This document shows positions 61,586 through 64,000 of a DNA stretch of 64,000 nt, piece after piece (the first letter of the stretch is position 1; every line of letters begins with the position of its first letter). Where the stretch lies: assembly GCA_036504155.1 (NCBI GenBank), contig DASXVQ010000170.1, positions 1 to 64,000 on the forward strand, written 5' to 3'. Source of the DNA: JACRCT01 sp036504155 (GTDB lineage Bacteria; Myxococcota; Myxococcia; Myxococcales; UBA5297). The notes beneath the pieces are model-generated. The model worked only from the letters and a program-made list of their open reading frames with translations, was not told the origin of the DNA and did no database searches. The position numbers were made by a program, and so were the translations under genes.

Positions 61586-62640
61586 TGGCCCCCGCCCCTG
61601 CCCTCGCCGCACTGCTCCTCGCGCTCTCCGCCGCGCCGACGGGCGACATGGTCAAGGTGCCCGCGGGACCGTTCACCATGGGCGCCGACGACGCCAACGA
61701 CGACGAGAGGCCGGTCCACCCGGTGGCGCTGCCGGCCTTCTCCATCGACCGCACCGAGGTCAGCAACGCCGCCTTCGACGAGTGGGCCCGCTCCGCCCAG
61801 GGCGCCACGTTCGACCGCATCGAAGGCTCCTGGTACCGCTGGTCCGCCCGCGGCTGCGTGGAGCTCATCCGCTCGTTCGAGGCCCGGCACGGCGCGCCGC
61901 TGGCTTCGCTGCCTTCGCTGCCTTCGGAGCCGGCAACGCCGAGCAAGGCCGTTAGGGAACGGCGCGCCGCCGATCTCGTCCGCTGGCGCGCGGCCGTCGC
62001 GGCCCTCCTGCACCTGACCGGCGAGGACGCCTCGGCCGGCGTAGCCGCCGTCGCCGAGAAGCCCGCGGTGACCAAGGCCATCTCGTCGACCGCCTCGCTG
62101 CCGGTGCGCGGGGTGACCTGGCGCGACGCCTCGGCCTATTGCAAGGCCCAGGGCAAGCGGCTCCCGTCCGAGGCCGAATGGGAGAAGGCCGCCCGCGGCA
62201 CCGACCGACGCCGCTGGCCCTTTGGAGACCGCTTCGAGGATGGCGGATGCGTCGTGGGCCGCGATCCCGACGCCGGCCCGGACCCCGTCGGCAGCCACCC
62301 GAAGTGCGCCTCGCCCTTCGGCGCCCTCGACCTGGCCGGAAACGTCTGGGAGTGGGTCGAGGATTGGTACGGCGAGCGCTACTACGAGACCTCTCCCGGC
62401 TCGAGCCCGAGCGGTCCCAAGGGCTTGCCCGACGGCAGGCTTCCGGGCCCGTCGCCCGACAAGGACCTCCTGCGCACGCCGATGCAGGGGCGGGAGAGCG
62501 ACACCCGGAAGGTCATTCGCGGCGGCGGCTATGGCGGCGGCTTGGGGCTGATGCCCTCCTACGCCGCGCGGACGACGCGGCGGATGTGGAGCAACCCGTC
62601 CTACGCGTCCCCCGACGTCGGCTTCCGCTGCGCGAAGTGA
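61585..62640 (+). CDS. second exported FGE-fold protein
   Basis: The protein has 351 residues with a signal peptide-like N-terminus. Landmarks: VKVPAGPFTMGADDANDDERP, IDRTEVSNAAFDEWA, a long inserted helical region (about 75-165), PVRGVTWRDASAYCKAQGKRLPSEAEWEKAARG, LDLAGNVWEWVEDWYGE, RKVIRGGGYGGG and GFRCAK. The catalytic cysteines of true FGE are absent. An alternative GTG start lies one codon upstream. It shares its first base with the preceding stop. Last gene of the cytochrome operon. Confidence 0.85.
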   Translation: MAPAPALAALLLALSAAPTGDMVKVPAGPFTMGADDANDDERPVHPVALPAFSIDRTEVSNAAFDEWARSAQGATFDRIEGSWYRWSARGCVELIRSFEARHGAPLASLPSLPSEPATPSKAVRERRAADLVRWRAAVAALLHLTGEDASAGVAAVAEKPAVTKAISSTASLPVRGVTWRDASAYCKAQGKRLPSEAEWEKAARGTDRRRWPFGDRFEDGGCVVGRDPDAGPDPVGSHPKCASPFGALDLAGNVWEWVEDWYGERYYETSPGSSPSGPKGLPDGRLPGPSPDKDLLRTPMQGRESDTRKVIRGGGYGGGLGLMPSYAARTTRRMWSNPSYASPDVGFRCAK

Positions 62641-62771
62641 GCGAAGCTTCGAGCGACCGGGCGACAGGGCGCCTGGCGTTGTCACCGCTGACTCCGGGTG
62701 TGACAATCGCTCCGACCTGCCCTTGGACGAATCGGTCCCGCCAGTCCTGAAGCCCCGCGACAGCCCCGACC

Positions 62772-64000
62772 ATGAACGAACTCCCAGAGAAGTTCGGCGA
62801 CAAGTACCGCGTGCTGCGCAGCCTCGCCCGCGGCGGCATGGGCGAGGTCTTCCTGGCGCGGCACGAAGGCCCCGGAGGCTTCAGCCGCGACGTCGTCATC
62901 AAGACGCTGCTGCCGGACCTCGCCGAGGACGAGTCGCTGGTGAGCATGTTCCTGGCGGAGGCCAAGGTCGCGGCGCTGCTGACGCACCAGAACATCGTCC
63001 ACCTCTACGACTTCGGGCAGCAGGACGGCGTCTACTTCATCGTCATGGAGCTGCTTCAGGGCGAGTCGCTCTCGGCCCTGCTCCGCGCGGCGCGAAGGGC
63101 GCAGCGCACCCTGACCCCCGGGTTCGTCGCCGCCATCGGCAGCCAGGTCTGCGCCGGGCTGTCCTACGCCTGGACCCGCCCCGGCCCGGACGGCAAGCCG
63201 CTCGCGCTCGTGCACCGCGACATCAGCCCGCAGAACATCCTGGCCTGCAGCGACGGCAGCGCGAAGGTGCTCGACTTCGGCATCGCCAAGTACGCCGGCT
63301 CCTCGGCCTTCACCTCGCCCGGCTCCATCAAGGGCAAGCCCTCGTACCTGTCCCCGGAGCACCTGGGCATCTCGCCCGTCGACGACCGCAGCGATCAGTT
63401 CTGCCTGGGCATCGTGCTCTGGGAGCTGGTCGCCGGACGGCAGCTGTTCACCAACGACCTCGCGCAGGCCGCCCTCACCGTGGCGCACGAGCCGGCGCCG
63501 GACCTCACCAAGCTCGAGCCCACCACCCCGCCCGCGCTGGCGGCGATCATTGCCCGAGCCCTGCGCATCGCGCCGGGCGAGCGCTACTCCAGCGCCGCGG
63601 AGATGGGCCGCGCCCTCGACGGTTTCTTGCTGCACACCGGCGCTCTGGCCGCCGACGAGATCCGCGCCGAGCTGGCAGCCTTCGCGAACCTCCGGGCCCC
63701 TGCGCAGCCCTCGTCCCCGAAGCCCCTCCCGGCCGCGGTGAAGCAGGCGGCCACCCGCATCGAAGAGCCCGCTTTCCCGGTCCCGAGCTGGCTCCTGGGC
63801 GATACCAACCCCTTCACGACGACGGCGCCGGTCTTCCCCGAGGCGCCTCCGGCGCTCGATCCCTCGATGTCCGACCTGGACGGCCCGCGGCTTGGCCTCG
63901 ATGGCCCGACTCCCATCTTCGACACCTCCGCGCCCTTTCTCGATCCCGAATCCGGCGTCGACGCTTCAGCCCCGCCACCGCGGCAGGCGGTTGCACGGCG
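62772..64000 (+). CDS. eukaryote-like Ser/Thr protein kinase, C-terminus missing
   Basis: An open frame from ATG 62772 reaches the window end (409 residues visible). All kinase subdomains are present: glycine loop LARGGMGEV (18-26), Lys44 in VVIKTL, HRDISPQN (148-155), DFG (168-170) and SPEHL at the activation segment end. After the kinase domain (about 10-285) comes a Pro/Asp-rich linker. Such kinases are abundant in myxobacteria and often end in sensory domains after a membrane helix, which would lie beyond the edge. It is separated from the cytochrome operon by 131 bp. Confidence 0.93.
   Translation, partial: MNELPEKFGDKYRVLRSLARGGMGEVFLARHEGPGGFSRDVVIKTLLPDLAEDESLVSMFLAEAKVAALLTHQNIVHLYDFGQQDGVYFIVMELLQGESLSALLRAARRAQRTLTPGFVAAIGSQVCAGLSYAWTRPGPDGKPLALVHRDISPQNILACSDGSAKVLDFGIAKYAGSSAFTSPGSIKGKPSYLSPEHLGISPVDDRSDQFCLGIVLWELVAGRQLFTNDLAQAALTVAHEPAPDLTKLEPTTPPALAAIIARALRIAPGERYSSAAEMGRALDGFLLHTGALAADEIRAELAAFANLRAPAQPSSPKPLPAAVKQAATRIEEPAFPVPSWLLGDTNPFTTTAPVFPEAPPALDPSMSDLDGPRLGLDGPTPIFDTSAPFLDPESGVDASAPPPRQAVAR

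Noticed and set aside
60668..62640. A functional sulfatase-activation pair
   Set aside because: Neither protein retains the catalytic cysteines, and no sulfatase gene is in the window; the phosphodiesterase at 16,151 uses a threonine nucleophile and lacks the sulfatase motif.

Overview
The window is about 64 kb of very GC-rich DNA, densely packed with genes on both strands. It looks chromosomal and comes from a member of the Myxococcota (formerly Deltaproteobacteria). The taxonomic call is inference. It rests on an abundance of Cys-rich and Asp/Ser-rich lipoproteins, a MYXO-CTERM-type C-terminal sorting signal, DUF4476 repeats, MopE-like metal-binding repeats, a TatT-like lipoprotein, an SspB-type adaptor and a eukaryote-like Ser/Thr kinase. 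I found no rRNA, tRNA, CRISPR array, transposase, integrase or phage gene.

Layout. 1-6.7 kb: edge lipoprotein, MoxR ATPase, GH114-like lipoprotein, and a five-gene plus-strand group of small lipoproteins, a DUF4476 protein and a membrane protein. 6.8-14 kb: a gene remnant, a large putative-Ig lipoprotein, and a RavA-like AAA+ ATPase with its von Willebrand A (VWA) partner. 14-21.4 kb: RDD/DUF4124 membrane protein, metallophosphoesterase, phosphodiesterase plus a coupled alpha-helical enzyme-like protein, SmpB and SspB side by side, an M50 protease with CBS domains, and a DUF971 protein. 21.4-33 kb: VWA protein, TatT-like lipoprotein, MMPL/RND exporter divergent from a periplasmic binding protein, a MYXO-CTERM/MopE protein, a YkgJ cysteine-cluster protein and several unknowns. 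33-39 kb: RdgC-like gene with a coupled partner, DUF6882 protein, a very Cys-rich apparent fusion protein, an ATP-grasp ligase and a 1 kb gene-free stretch holding a perfect 18-bp hairpin. 39.7-46.7 kb: DUF58 and BatA/VWA pair, NagZ, a TolB-like propeller and an aldo/keto reductase. 47-54.7 kb: one 2569-residue protein joining a sacsin/Hsp90-type ATPase to a C-terminal transglutaminase. 54.8-62.6 kb: a tightly packed operon of a lipoprotein, two multihaem beta-propeller proteins and two FGE-fold (sulfatase-modifying-factor-like) proteins. A truncated Ser/Thr kinase gene ends the window.

Themes. AAA+/VWA chaperone modules recur: MoxR at 0.7 kb, the RavA-like/VWA pair at 9-14 kb and DUF58/BatA at 40 kb. 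The 54.8-62.6 kb operon looks like an exported electron-transfer or peroxidase-like assembly. Intergenic spaces carry several families of short palindromic repeats. Three complex repeat arrays sit exactly in the gaps between convergent genes, which suggests they serve as, or are tolerated as, transcription-end spacers. The most unusual single gene is the sacsin-ATPase/transglutaminase giant at 47,002-54,711.
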